Shown: positions 7,937 through 17,207 of the stretch, in pieces
Layout: the number at the start of each line of letters is the position of its first letter
Position numbering within the stretch: position 1 is the stretch's first letter
Source: an uncultured Aquimarina sp.
Lineage (GTDB): Bacteria; Bacteroidota; Bacteroidia; Flavobacteriales; Flavobacteriaceae
NCBI RefSeq assembly: GCF_947500065.1
Contig: NZ_CANMQT010000006.1
Span: forward strand, 310,215 to 374,214
DNA: 64,000 bases
Direction: 5' to 3'
Translations under genes and position numbers: made by a program
Notes under the pieces: model-generated
Seen by the model: the letters and a program-made list of their open reading frames with translations, nothing else
What the model was told of the DNA's origin: nothing
Databases searched by the model: none

Positions 7937-8917
7937 CTATTCATACTGTAAGTTAATCTTATTTCTAACAGTATCTAATAAATTAATTAATTGTAGACTT
8001 GTCTCAAAGGTCATGACTGTACTTTCCATAGTGCCTTGAGCGAGCATTTCTTGTACATGGATCGCTTCAAAACTATAGCCATTTGTGCTAACAGGAAACT
8101 CATGTAATTTTGAAATCCCATTCTTGGTAATAATTACTGAAGAAGGTTCGTGAAAACGAGTATTTATCGTGATGATTCCTTTTTCTAATTCAATAATAGC
8201 TTCCGTATTTGTTTCTTTAGTAATTGAAGAGTATAAAGAAGCCTGAACATTATTTTTATAGGTTAGTAACATGGTACAATTTTCATCAATACCATTTTTG
8301 TCGAATGTGGCATTTGCTTCGATTTTATCTGGATTTCCTAAAATGCTTAGTGCAGCAAATAAAGGATAAATCCCTACATCCAGTAAGCTACCTCCTCCTA
8401 ATTTCTTATTGAATAACCTGTTTTTAGGATCATAGGAGCTTGCGAAACCAAAATCAGCTTTTAAGTTTTTAATTGTGCCAAGGTCATTAGATTTTATTGC
8501 TTTTAAAGCATATATGTAATGTGGCAAGAAGTAAGTCCATAATGCTTCCATTAGAAAAGTATTATTCCGTTTTGCAACAGCAATCATCTCTTTTACTTGC
8601 TTACTGTTCATTGCAAATGGTTTTTCGCATAATACCGCCTTTTTATGATGAAGACACATTAGTGTATTTTCGTAGTGAAACACATGAGGAGTAGCTATGT
8701 AGATAATATCTACCTTGGGATCTGTTATAAGCTCTTGATAACTTCCGTAACACCGAAAAACATTGTATGCTTTTCCAAAATCTTTAGCCTTTTTTGTATC
8801 TCTGCTTGCCACTGCATATAATGTTGCGTTAGGAATGGTCGCCAAGTCTTCTGCAAATTTATGTGCAATTTTACCGCAACCGATGATTCCCCAGCAATAC
8901 TTTTTTTTCATGGTCAT
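7937..8917 (-). CDS. Gfo/Idh/MocA-family NAD(P)-dependent oxidoreductase
   Basis: A 326-residue soluble oxidoreductase. The N-terminal Rossmann domain begins WGIIGCGKIAHKFAEDL (dinucleotide glycine motif). The family signature CEKPFAMN appears near residue 97, where the Lys takes part in catalysis. The C-terminal beta-sheet domain contains LGGGSLLDVGIYPLFA, typical of the family. These enzymes oxidise or reduce sugars and related polyols, or trans-dihydrodiols; the exact substrate cannot be assigned. The start could be M1 or the third residue (MKKKYCW). It is monocistronic, 20 bp from the end of the 7.9 kb intergenic site. Confidence 0.88.
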   Translation of the reverse strand: MTMKKKYCWGIIGCGKIAHKFAEDLATIPNATLYAVASRDTKKAKDFGKAYNVFRCYGSYQELITDPKVDIIYIATPHVFHYENTLMCLHHKKAVLCEKPFAMNSKQVKEMIAVAKRNNTFLMEALWTYFLPHYIYALKAIKSNDLGTIKNLKADFGFASSYDPKNRLFNKKLGGGSLLDVGIYPLFAALSILGNPDKIEANATFDKNGIDENCTMLLTYKNNVQASLYSSITKETNTEAIIELEKGIITINTRFHEPSSVIITKNGISKLHEFPVSTNGYSFEAIHVQEMLAQGTMESTVMTFETSLQLINLLDTVRNKINLQYE

Positions 8918-9150
8918 TAATTCTCTTAATTGTTATTTAGGTGATTGAAAAATAAGGGAAAATGCCCTTTTTTTTTAATTTCTGATGATTATCTTTTTCG
9001 AGTTTTTTATTAAAATTTAATGTTGATTTTTTTATAAATCGTTTAATTATTTAACATAAATATAAAACATGTGCATATACCGATTAAATTTTTTGATGTG
9101 TAATTAATTATAGGTAAATTTAAAACACTCACTTTTAAAACCAAACCATA

Positions 9151-9483
9151 ATGAAAAATCAAACTACTTCAAAAGAATCTCCAAACCGACAGACACATAC
9201 CCTTAGATTAAGACGTATGAAAGATGAACTTTCTGCAATGCTTTTAGATTTGCATTCGTATCGCTGCGAACCCTGTACACCAGATATGCATAGACAATTC
9301 TTAGAATTGGATGATAGTGGACGTAAGTTATCACAAACGATTAGTAAAGCCTCGGATTTATTAAAGGATTCTGTAAAGCTTTCTAAAGAAATAGGAGATG
9401 AGGTTTTTAGGGTGATGAAAAAATACCATAAATTTCAGAAAAATTTATCCTCTTATAGGTCAGAAGCAGTTGTACATCATTAA
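9151..9483 (+). CDS. Small helical protein, hypothetical
   Basis: A 110-residue soluble protein that I do not recognise. It is mostly predicted helix, with a basic N-terminus (SKESPNRQTHTLRLRRMKDE), a middle segment with two cysteines (SYRCEPCTPDMHRQFLEL) and a coiled-coil-like stretch (SKASDLLKDSVKLSKEIGDE). There is no signal peptide. It has its own strong terminator just downstream and 233 bp of AT-rich DNA upstream, so it is transcribed alone. Base composition matches its neighbours. A regulatory or structural role is possible, but nothing in the sequence decides it. Confidence 0.6.
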   Translation: MKNQTTSKESPNRQTHTLRLRRMKDELSAMLLDLHSYRCEPCTPDMHRQFLELDDSGRKLSQTISKASDLLKDSVKLSKEIGDEVFRVMKKYHKFQKNLSSYRSEAVVHH

Positions 9484-9502
9484 GATGCTTTATTACGATA
9501 CT

Positions 9503-9540
9503 AAAAAACCTCAATTAAAATAATTGAGGTTTTTTTTTCG
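9503..9540 (+). terminator. Intrinsic terminator
   Basis: AAAAAACCTCAATT pairs with AATTGAGGTTTTTT around an A/T loop and is followed by a run of Ts. It ends the 9151-9483 gene. The rest of 9541-9793 holds no gene that I can support; it is the promoter region of fabG, with a dyad at 9761-9775. Confidence 0.85.
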
Positions 9541-9760
9541 TATTCCTTAGTTGTTACTAGTGTAGATGGCGTGTTATTTTTTTAATAACCCTAACATATT
9601 CAATTATATAAAGTGATGAAAATACTTTTAATTGGATTGGAGATGAAATTAGATTTGATCTTTGTGTATAAAACCTAATAGAAATCAAAGGGTTTATTGT
9701 TGGTGAGCTGTTAGTAATTCTTATATTTGAAAACACAAAATCATACATATCATTTACAAA

Positions 9761-9775
9761 TGGTATGTCATACCA
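9761..9775. promoter_or_regulatory. Perfect dyad upstream of fabG
   Basis: TGGTATGTCATACCA is a perfect 7-bp inverted repeat with a single central base, 18 bp upstream of the fabG ATG. The TGGT...ACCA outer bases resemble operators of GntR/FadR-type regulators. The regulator is not identified. Confidence 0.45.
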
Positions 9776-9793
9776 AAAAACATTATAGAGCGA

Positions 9794-10540
9794 ATGAATC
9801 TCTTACAAGGCAAAACTGCAATTATCACTGGTGCTACTCGTGGTATTGGAAAAGGAATAGCACAAGTTTTTGCAAAACAAGGTGCAAACGTGGCATTTAC
9901 ATATAGTTCTTCTGTAGATGCAGCAAAAGATTTAGAAAAAGAATTGAATGATTTAGGTGTTCAAGCAAAAGCATATCAAAGTAATGCTGCTAGTTTTGAG
10001 GAATCTGAGAGCTTAGCGAAAGATGTTCTAGATACTTTTGGAAGCATAGATATATTGGTCAATAACGCTGGGATTACTAAAGATAATTTACTTATGAGAA
10101 TGAGTGAAGAGGATTTTGATAAGGTAATCGAAGTCAATCTTAAAAGTGTTTTTAATATGACTAAAGCAGTGCAAAGAACAATGCTTAAGCAACGTAGCGG
10201 AAGTATAATTAATATGAGTTCTGTTGTTGGGGTAAAAGGAAATGCAGGTCAAGCAAATTATGCTGCTTCTAAAGCAGGTATTATTGGTTTTTCTAAATCA
10301 GTTGCTTTAGAATTGGGTTCTAGAAATATACGTAGCAATGTGATTGCTCCAGGTTTTATTGAAACCGAAATGACAGGTAAGCTTGATGAAAAAGTTGTAG
10401 ATGAATGGAGAAAAGCTATACCTTTAAAAAGAGGTGGAGCTCCAGAAGATATAGCTAATGCTTGTTTGTTTTTAGCAAGTGAGTTAAGTGGATATGTTAC
10501 AGGACAAGTACTTAATGTAGATGGAGGAATGCTAACCTAA
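9794..10540 (+). CDS. fabG: 3-oxoacyl-[acyl-carrier-protein] reductase
   Basis: A 248-residue SDR enzyme that reduces 3-oxoacyl-ACP with NADPH in fatty-acid elongation. It shows the cofactor motif TGATRGIGKG, the NNAGITKDNLLMRM segment characteristic of FabG, the active-site Ser in INMSSVVG and the YxxxK motif in NYAASKAG. The ending GYVTGQVLNVDGGM is also typical. Length and all catalytic residues match the family. It is not in a fab operon here: it stands alone, with its own candidate operator, so it could be the housekeeping FabG or a paralogue. Confidence 0.92.
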   Translation: MNLLQGKTAIITGATRGIGKGIAQVFAKQGANVAFTYSSSVDAAKDLEKELNDLGVQAKAYQSNAASFEESESLAKDVLDTFGSIDILVNNAGITKDNLLMRMSEEDFDKVIEVNLKSVFNMTKAVQRTMLKQRSGSIINMSSVVGVKGNAGQANYAASKAGIIGFSKSVALELGSRNIRSNVIAPGFIETEMTGKLDEKVVDEWRKAIPLKRGGAPEDIANACLFLASELSGYVTGQVLNVDGGMLT

Positions 10541-10700
10541 GTTAAATTCTCGAATTACGTTTAACGATTTTTGATTAGTTTTTTAATAAGTTTAAGATCT
10601 TTTTAATTAAATGTGATTATTTTCAGGCTTCTAATTAACTACCTTAAAATTTGAAAAACAAAAATTGTAAATCTGAACTCTTAGATCGTAATTAACAAGA

Positions 10701-12731
10701 ATGCAGACACAAAATATAGTATTGATTATTATAGCAGGCATAATTGCATTGATTATTGCGCTATTTCAATATATGAATAAAGCAAAGAATAGAACCAAAA
10801 GGAATCTGTTTTTTGCTTTTTTACGTTTCTTAAGTGTTTTTGCATTGTTGATTTTACTAATTAATCCTACATTCAGGAAGAATTCTTATTATACGGAAAA
10901 ACCTACTTTAGTAGTTGCCATTGATAATTCTTCCTCAATACATCATCTAAATCAAGGTCAGTCGGTATCACAGTTTGTTGATAGGATTCAAAAAAATGAA
11001 GAACTTAAGGAACGATTTGATATAAAATACTATTCGTTTTCTAATGAATTAAAAGACACCTTAAGTTTAACGTTTGATCAGAAACAAACCAATATTTCTA
11101 AAGCATTAGAAAATTTAGATCAGATATACAAAAATTCTAATGCGCCAACGATATTGGTTACTGATGGTAATCAGACCTATGGTAGAGATTATCAATATAG
11201 TAGTAAGACATATAAACAACAAGTTTTCCCAATAATTACGGGAGATACTGCTAAAGTAACTGACACAAAAATTCAACAGCTTAATGTAAATCGTTATGCA
11301 TACCTTAAGAATAAATTTCCGGTAGAGGTCATTCTTACCTATTCTGGTTTAGAAAGTATCAATACAAGATTTGAGGTTAAATCTGGTCGGAATACAATAT
11401 ATTCTCAACCTGTTTCTTTCTCTGAAGAAAATAACTCTAAAGTAATTAATTTTACACTAGCTGCTAATACTGCAGGAGTACTGAAGTATAGAACGACGTT
11501 AATTCCGGTAGAAAATGAGAAGAACACTATAAATAATAGCAAAGATTTTGCGGTAGAAGTAATTGATCAAAAAACAAACGTATTATTGATCAGTGATCTA
11601 ATGCATCCAGATTTAGGAGCGATTAAAAAAAGTGTTGAAAGTAATGAACGTAGAAGTCTTACGATCATAAAGCCTACAGAGGTGAAAGATCTAGAAGAAT
11701 ATCAGCTTATTATTTTATATCAACCTAATGCTCGGTTTAATGGAGTTTACAAAAAACTAGAAGGTACTAGAAAAAATTATTTCACAATAACTGGAGCTAA
11801 AACTGATTGGGCATTTCTTAATAAAATCCAAAAGAAGTACAGACAAGAGATTACTAGACAAACTGAGTATTACTTACCGAGATTTAATCCTAACTACGGA
11901 ACTTTCTTGATAGAAGATATTGGTTTCAACGGGTATCCACCACTGATTGGTGCATTTGGAGAAATATATATGAATTCCTCTTATGATATGTTATTACAAA
12001 GAAATATAGGTAATATTACTACTGAGGAACCTCTATTAGTTACTATAGAGGAGAATGGTATAAGAGAGGCAGTTTTATTCGGAGACGGAATATGGAGATG
12101 GAGAGCGCAGGATTATTTGGATAATAAAAATTTTAAGAGCTTTGATGAATTATTTGGAAAGTTGATCCAATATTTAGCCTCTAACAAAAGAAAAAGTAGA
12201 TTAAATACCATTTCAGAATCTTTTTATTATGGTAACGCAAGTATTAAAATCAAAGCAGAGTATTTTACCAAAAACTATGAATTTGATCGTAGAGGGAGCT
12301 TAAATATTGTGGTTAAAAATAAAGATACTGAAGCATCTCAGACGATACCAATGTTATTGAAAAACAATTCGTATGAGGCTGATCTTAGTAGTTTGTCGTC
12401 CGGGAATTATGATTACACTGTAATGGTCGCAGGTGAAAATATATCACGTTCTGGAAGTTTTAGCATTTTAGATTATGATGTAGAACAACAATTACTTAAT
12501 GCAGATGTAACAAAACTAATACAAGTAGCGACTAATACTGATGGAAAGGCTTATTTTATGAATCAAAATGAAATCTTGATTCGTGATCTAATTGAGGATC
12601 AGAGATATCAGGCAATCCAGAAGAGCAAGGAAAATATCGTATCTTTAATAGATTGGAAATATCTTTTGGCAATTATAATATTATTGCTCTCTATAGAGTG
12701 GTTTATGAGAAAATATAATGGGCTTATTTAA
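10701..12731 (+). CDS. vWA-domain membrane protein
   Basis: A 676-residue inner-membrane protein. Two N-terminal spans (IVLIIIAGIIALIIALFQYM, and FFAFLRFLSVFALLILLIN) are followed by a von Willebrand A-like domain (TLVVAIDNSSSIHHL has the DxSxS MIDAS pattern; PTILVTDGNQTYGRDY follows). Next come Ig-like and glutamine-amidotransferase-like segments, and then a C-terminal span (WKYLLAIIILLLSIEWFMRK). Such vWA proteins are common in Bacteroidota, and no enzymatic function is established for this type. The prohibitin-like gene starts 23 bp downstream, so the two are probably co-transcribed. Confidence 0.8.
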   Translation: MQTQNIVLIIIAGIIALIIALFQYMNKAKNRTKRNLFFAFLRFLSVFALLILLINPTFRKNSYYTEKPTLVVAIDNSSSIHHLNQGQSVSQFVDRIQKNEELKERFDIKYYSFSNELKDTLSLTFDQKQTNISKALENLDQIYKNSNAPTILVTDGNQTYGRDYQYSSKTYKQQVFPIITGDTAKVTDTKIQQLNVNRYAYLKNKFPVEVILTYSGLESINTRFEVKSGRNTIYSQPVSFSEENNSKVINFTLAANTAGVLKYRTTLIPVENEKNTINNSKDFAVEVIDQKTNVLLISDLMHPDLGAIKKSVESNERRSLTIIKPTEVKDLEEYQLIILYQPNARFNGVYKKLEGTRKNYFTITGAKTDWAFLNKIQKKYRQEITRQTEYYLPRFNPNYGTFLIEDIGFNGYPPLIGAFGEIYMNSSYDMLLQRNIGNITTEEPLLVTIEENGIREAVLFGDGIWRWRAQDYLDNKNFKSFDELFGKLIQYLASNKRKSRLNTISESFYYGNASIKIKAEYFTKNYEFDRRGSLNIVVKNKDTEASQTIPMLLKNNSYEADLSSLSSGNYDYTVMVAGENISRSGSFSILDYDVEQQLLNADVTKLIQVATNTDGKAYFMNQNEILIRDLIEDQRYQAIQKSKENIVSLIDWKYLLAIIILLLSIEWFMRKYNGLI

Positions 12732-12754
12732 AATTAAAAATTTAAAAATTTATC

Positions 12755-13570
12755 ATGGAAAAATTACCTAAAATAGGGTTACCTATTCTTATTATTGTTG
12801 TTTTAGTAATAGTTTTTATTACAAAATCTACAATTACTATTAGCTCTGGAGAAGCTGGAGTACTTTATAAAACTTTTGATGAAGGAGTTGTGACTGATGA
12901 ACCTCCTCTTGGAGAAGGGTTTCATTTAGTGGCTCCATGGAATAAAGTAATTGTTTATGAAGTAAGGCAACAAGAAGTTTTTGAAAAAATGCAAGTACTT
13001 TCTTCTAATGGTCTGGAGATAAAATTAGACGCATCGGCTTGGTTTCAGCCGCAATATGAAAAGTTGGGGCTATTACACCAACAAAAAGGAGAGAATTATG
13101 TACAACGAATATTATTACCAACGATAAGATCTGCGGCTCGTAGTGTAGTCGGTAGGTATACTCCAGAACAATTGTATTCTAGTAAGAGAGATGTAATTCA
13201 GAAAGAGATTTATGAAGAAACAAAAAAGATTGTAGGGAATCAATTTATTCAATTAAATGAAGTTTTGGTGCGTGATGTAACTTTACCTCCAACAATCAAG
13301 GAAGCTATTGAGCGTAAATTAAGACAAGAGCAAGAATCATTAGAGTATGAGTTTAAATTAACGAAAGCTCAAAAAGAGGCCGAAAGACAAAAAATTGATG
13401 CAGAAGGTAAAGCCATTGCTAACCAAATTCTAAGTGCTTCATTAACAGATAAAATTCTTACAGAAAAAGGAATTGAAGCCACTTTAGAATTAGCTAAATC
13501 TACTAATGCTAAAGTGATAGTAATAGGCTCAGGTGAAAGTGGAATGCCTATAATCCTAGGAAATCAGTAG
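12755..13570 (+). CDS. Prohibitin/SPFH-family membrane protein
   Basis: A 271-residue protein with an N-terminal membrane anchor (LPILIIVVLVIVFITKSTI) and an SPFH/PHB domain: SSGEAGVLYKTFDEGVV, LGEGFHLVAPWNKVIVYEVR, GLEIKLDASAWFQ. A long charged coiled coil follows (KLRQEQESLEYEFKLTKAQ). Such proteins oligomerise into rings at the membrane and modulate AAA proteases or membrane microdomains, as HflC and prohibitins do. The C-terminus, NAKVIVIGSGESGMPIILGNQ, is conserved in flavobacterial homologues (recollection). A strong terminator follows. Confidence 0.88.
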   Translation: MEKLPKIGLPILIIVVLVIVFITKSTITISSGEAGVLYKTFDEGVVTDEPPLGEGFHLVAPWNKVIVYEVRQQEVFEKMQVLSSNGLEIKLDASAWFQPQYEKLGLLHQQKGENYVQRILLPTIRSAARSVVGRYTPEQLYSSKRDVIQKEIYEETKKIVGNQFIQLNEVLVRDVTLPPTIKEAIERKLRQEQESLEYEFKLTKAQKEAERQKIDAEGKAIANQILSASLTDKILTEKGIEATLELAKSTNAKVIVIGSGESGMPIILGNQ

Positions 13571-13604
13571 AAAAAGATATATCTAGTATATCTTCTAAGT
13601 TTAT

Positions 13605-13647
13605 AACCATCATAAAATATGAGAATATTTTATGGTGGTTTTTTTAT
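13605..13647 (+). terminator. Intrinsic terminator
   Basis: AACCATCATAAAATAT (13605-13620) pairs with ATATTTTATGGTGGTT (13625-13640), with one G-U pair and a GAGA loop, followed by seven Ts. It ends the vWA/prohibitin operon. Confidence 0.85.
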
Positions 13648-13864
13648 GCGCGTTAGTTAATCTTAAAATGTAGTAAAATATTCGCATACTAAACCTAGGG
13701 AATAATACTGTTAATTATTTTTTTTTGAAATGACTTGTACTTCAAAAATAGTTGGGTTACTAAGAATGAATTTAAAAAATAGTGTATTTTTATCTTTATT
13801 AACAATCATTTAATCTTTTTTTTGTAGAATTATTAATAAGAATTATACTACATAGTTGTTTCGT

Positions 13865-16069
13865 ATGAACGAACAGAATACCGCATTGTCTAAAATCACA
13901 CATCTACTTGATCAATCCTATGAACTTAGGGTTAATGATTTACAAGAAAGTGTGAAATTGGCTAATGAGGCATTGTTGTTAAGTGAAAAAATAGATGATA
14001 AAGCATGTATTGGTAAAAGCTTAAACATGTTGTCATTGTTCAGTATGATTTGTGGAAAAGGTGGTGAAGCTTTGTCTTTTGCAGAAAGAGCGATTAAATG
14101 TTTTGAATCATTAGAAGATGATAGAGGAGTAGCTGATGCTAAATATAGTATTGCAGGTATACATTATAAAACAAACAATTATCATCTTGGGATGATTTAT
14201 CTCATTGATGCCTTAGTTATTTATCAAAAATATGATGATTGGCATAATCAATCTAGAACTCAAAAATCGCTTGGTTCTATTTATGAAATTTTAGGGGATG
14301 AAAATAATGCAACTGAAGCCTATAGAATAGCTATTGAAACTGCAAAAAAATGCAAAAATAAAAATTTTGAATCCAATGTGTATAACCCTATGTCAGGGAT
14401 GTTGCTCAAAAAGGATAAGCCTAAAGAAGCTCTAGAAATGATTAATAAATCAATAGAGTTAAAATTAGAAACAGGAGATGATAGAGGTCTTGCTTTTGCT
14501 ATTTACGGTCGAGGTAAAGTGTATAGTTATAACAAAGAGTATGAAAAAGCTAGCGCTGATTTTATAAAAGCGTTGAGTATACACGAAAAATATAATGAGG
14601 TTTATGGTATAGGAATGACTAAGCATAAACTAGCTCAATTATATCTTGAAACGGGAGAAAGTGAAAAAGCGAAAACTTTACTAAAAGAAGTGGTGGCTCA
14701 TAGTACAAAATATAATCTATCTAGAACTAAATATAAGGCAAGTCATCTTCTTTATGAAACCTATAGAGGTGAAAACGAACATGAAAAAGCTTTAAAATAT
14801 CTCGAAAGCTATTTAATAGAAAAAGATGCTTCAGTTAATTCTCAAACTGTAAAAGTTATAGAGAATTATGAACGTATTTCTAAAATGAAATATGAGCAAC
14901 AAGAAGAAAATCTTAAACGAGAAAAAGAAGCTATTGTAATAAAGAAAAAACAAGCAGAAGAAACCGCAAAAATGCGGCAGTCATTTCTATCCGCTATGAG
15001 TCACGAGATAAGAACTCCACTGAATGCCGTTACAAGTATTATTTCCATGTTAAAGGAAAGAGCAGATGCAGATGATCAAAAGTTACTAAAATCGCTACAA
15101 TTTTCTTCTAAGAATTTAATGCGAATTATTAACGACATTTTAGATTTTTCCAAGTTAGATTCTGATAAAATGGAATTGGAAATGTATTCGGTTAATTTCG
15201 AAGAGCTTATTAATAATATTAAGGAAACCTATTTAGGAATGGCTCTTGAAAAAGGGATAGAGTTGAATGTTCAAATTGATGTAGCGTTAAGTAAATTTTA
15301 CATGCTTGATGAAACCAAATTGTTTCAAATTTTAGGAAATCTAGCAAGCAATGCTATAAAATACACAAACAAAGGATTTGTGTCTATAGATATTAAGTTA
15401 ATATCCTCTGTAAAGAATAAGGATACAATTTCTTTTAGTATAGAAGATACAGGGGTTGGGATAGCTGAAGATGAACAAAGTAGACTCTTTGATAGTTTTT
15501 ATATACCTTCTACTATAACAACAAGAAATAATGGAGGTACGGGATTAGGTTTGGCAATTGTTAAAAAAATAGTAGAATTGTTCGGTAGTACCGTTAGTCT
15601 AACTAGCGAAAAAGGAAAAGGTTCGACTTTTTACTTTGAGTTAACATTAGAAAGAGCTAAAGCAATTGTTCAGGTTAATCAAAAGCATACAAATCAACTT
15701 AAAAATACAACAGCAATCCTTGCAGAAGACAATGAAGTAAATGCTTTAGTTATGGGGCAGTTACTAAAAAAATGGGGAGTGAAAATACAGCGTGTAAAAA
15801 ATGGGTGTGATGCTGTTAAGGTTGCTAAAGAGGCAAAAGTAGATTTTATTTTAATGGATATTCATATGCCGGAAATGAATGGTTTTGATGCTGCTAAGCT
15901 TATAAGAAATTCAACAAATGAAAATCAACATACTCCCATATATGCGCTAACAGCAGATGTGACAGCTGTTAATAACGAAGATTATTTGACTTACTTTAAT
16001 GGCTTTTTATGGAAACCTTTACAGATAGACAGGCTTTTTGATACTTTGGTGAATCAAAAAGAAAAATAA
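13865..16069 (+). CDS. TPR-containing hybrid histidine kinase with receiver domain
   Basis: A 734-residue cytoplasmic hybrid kinase. Residues about 1-330 are tandem TPR repeats (for example YHLGMIYLIDALVIYQKYDD and GEKAKTLLKEV-type helices), and a coiled coil leads to the HisKA domain with phospho-acceptor His380 in MSHEIRTPLN. The ATPase domain follows (N box LGNLASNAIKYT, G1 EDTGVGIAED, G2 GGTGLGLAIV), and then a C-terminal receiver with Asp665 in LMDIHMPEMNG and a conserved Lys in FLWKPL. No membrane span or signal peptide is visible, so the stimulus is probably cytoplasmic or reaches it through a TPR partner (inference). The start is the ATG at 13865, not the TTG nine bases upstream. Its output partner is unknown. 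Confidence 0.9.
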   Translation: MNEQNTALSKITHLLDQSYELRVNDLQESVKLANEALLLSEKIDDKACIGKSLNMLSLFSMICGKGGEALSFAERAIKCFESLEDDRGVADAKYSIAGIHYKTNNYHLGMIYLIDALVIYQKYDDWHNQSRTQKSLGSIYEILGDENNATEAYRIAIETAKKCKNKNFESNVYNPMSGMLLKKDKPKEALEMINKSIELKLETGDDRGLAFAIYGRGKVYSYNKEYEKASADFIKALSIHEKYNEVYGIGMTKHKLAQLYLETGESEKAKTLLKEVVAHSTKYNLSRTKYKASHLLYETYRGENEHEKALKYLESYLIEKDASVNSQTVKVIENYERISKMKYEQQEENLKREKEAIVIKKKQAEETAKMRQSFLSAMSHEIRTPLNAVTSIISMLKERADADDQKLLKSLQFSSKNLMRIINDILDFSKLDSDKMELEMYSVNFEELINNIKETYLGMALEKGIELNVQIDVALSKFYMLDETKLFQILGNLASNAIKYTNKGFVSIDIKLISSVKNKDTISFSIEDTGVGIAEDEQSRLFDSFYIPSTITTRNNGGTGLGLAIVKKIVELFGSTVSLTSEKGKGSTFYFELTLERAKAIVQVNQKHTNQLKNTTAILAEDNEVNALVMGQLLKKWGVKIQRVKNGCDAVKVAKEAKVDFILMDIHMPEMNGFDAAKLIRNSTNENQHTPIYALTADVTAVNNEDYLTYFNGFLWKPLQIDRLFDTLVNQKEK

Positions 16070-16819
16070 TTACTTCGCAGTTAGTAGTAAAGACAATCCT
16101 ATAGATACCAAATTATTAGACATGTGAAAAAGTAATGGATATTGAAATCCAAACTTTACTCTTATATACCCGTTAGCTATTGCGCTCATTAATTGAGGTA
16201 AAGTAAGAATAGGTAATAAGACAATGTTTATCCAAACCAATTCATATTTGGAGATATGCATCCAAGCAAAAACTATGCAGGACACGTAGTATATAATTCG
16301 AAAGTTGCTACTCCAAAATTTTGTCAATTTCCGCTTTACCAATTTGCTATTTAGTATAGGTAAAAGAATGACCCCTATTGCAATTGCTGAAACAATTCTA
16401 ATAACGAAACTCTCATCTACAGCAGTATTTTTAGTTTGAAAAATAACTTTAGTTAAAAAATAATATAAAAACACACTGATGGATAGTGCAAGGTAAATCG
16501 GTTTAAACTTTAAAGAAAGCCTAAAGGCAACTTCTTCAATTAGGGGCAGAAGAAATCCTCCAACTAATAAAAACACCAAAGGGGAAAAACGTTCAGACAT
16601 CTTTACACCTTGAATATTTTCGGGGTCATAAACTAATGCGAAAAATAAAACTACAGGAATCAAGAATATCATTTTTAAAATATACAATCCTATGGTGTCA
16701 TAAATTTTAAGTTTTGTTGATTTTTGAGATGTTATTTGGGTATCTGGATTTTTAATAAAACCAGCTATATCTTTGAATAAGGAAAAATAATATTTACGCT
16801 TAATAAATGGGTATCTCAT
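16070..16819 (-). CDS. CPBP-family intramembrane glutamic protease
   Basis: A 249-residue polytopic membrane protein of the CPBP (CAAX protease/bacteriocin-processing) family. Motif 1 is EEVAFR, with the paired glutamates and Arg; a histidine lies in FAWMHISKYE, and motif 3 is FHMSNNL. The family is known for prenyl-protein processing in eukaryotes and, in bacteria, for bacteriocin self-immunity or other undefined roles. Its stop codon directly abuts the stop of the convergent kinase gene (16069/16070) with no spacer. Function in this organism is unknown. Confidence 0.8.
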   Translation of the reverse strand: MRYPFIKRKYYFSLFKDIAGFIKNPDTQITSQKSTKLKIYDTIGLYILKMIFLIPVVLFFALVYDPENIQGVKMSERFSPLVFLLVGGFLLPLIEEVAFRLSLKFKPIYLALSISVFLYYFLTKVIFQTKNTAVDESFVIRIVSAIAIGVILLPILNSKLVKRKLTKFWSSNFRIIYYVSCIVFAWMHISKYELVWINIVLLPILTLPQLMSAIANGYIRVKFGFQYPLLFHMSNNLVSIGLSLLLTAK

Positions 16820-16985
16820 ATACTTCCGTTTATTCAGAAGACGATAGGTCTTAAAATTTGTAACAGATATAATTGAGAGATTGGTTTAATTGATTAAAAC
16901 TAAAGGTTGCCTAGGAGATAAATGATATTATTTGCTAAACCTATAATTACTTCACATTAAAAAATATTTAATTGTAACAATACTC

Positions 16986-17201
16986 ATGAATTTTATACTA
17001 ATAGGTAAACTATATTGTTCAGTTATGAATTACTTTTTTGTTTTATTGTTAAGTTTTTCAGGTATTATTTCAATTAAAGAAGAGAAAGATAAGAAAAGAA
17101 GAAATCTCTTTATATTGTTGTATATATGCTTGATTGGAACCGCTGGGATCTATCTTTTTGGAGAATTCTTAGGACAGATGCTTTATAATATTCAAAACTA
17201 A
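16986..17201 (+). CDS. Small two-span membrane protein, hypothetical
   Basis: A 71-residue protein. The alternative ATG at 17025 (MNYFFVLLLSFSG) would give about 58 residues. Two hydrophobic stretches (NYFFVLLLSFSGIISI and LFILLYICLIGTAGIYLF) flank a basic loop (KEEKDKKRR), fitting a hairpin in the membrane. No family is recognised. It ends six bases before the following gene, which suggests an operon with 17208-17831. Confidence 0.5.
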   Translation: MNFILIGKLYCSVMNYFFVLLLSFSGIISIKEEKDKKRRNLFILLYICLIGTAGIYLFGEFLGQMLYNIQN

Positions 17202-17207
17202 TAACAC

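Noticed and set aside
9557..9748. Minus-strand reading frame in the fabG promoter region
   Set aside because: No recognisable protein features, AT-rich composition and overlap with promoter DNA; treated as chance.
13856..13864. TTG start for the hybrid kinase
   Set aside because: An in-frame ATG follows nine bases later and fits the TPR N-terminus.
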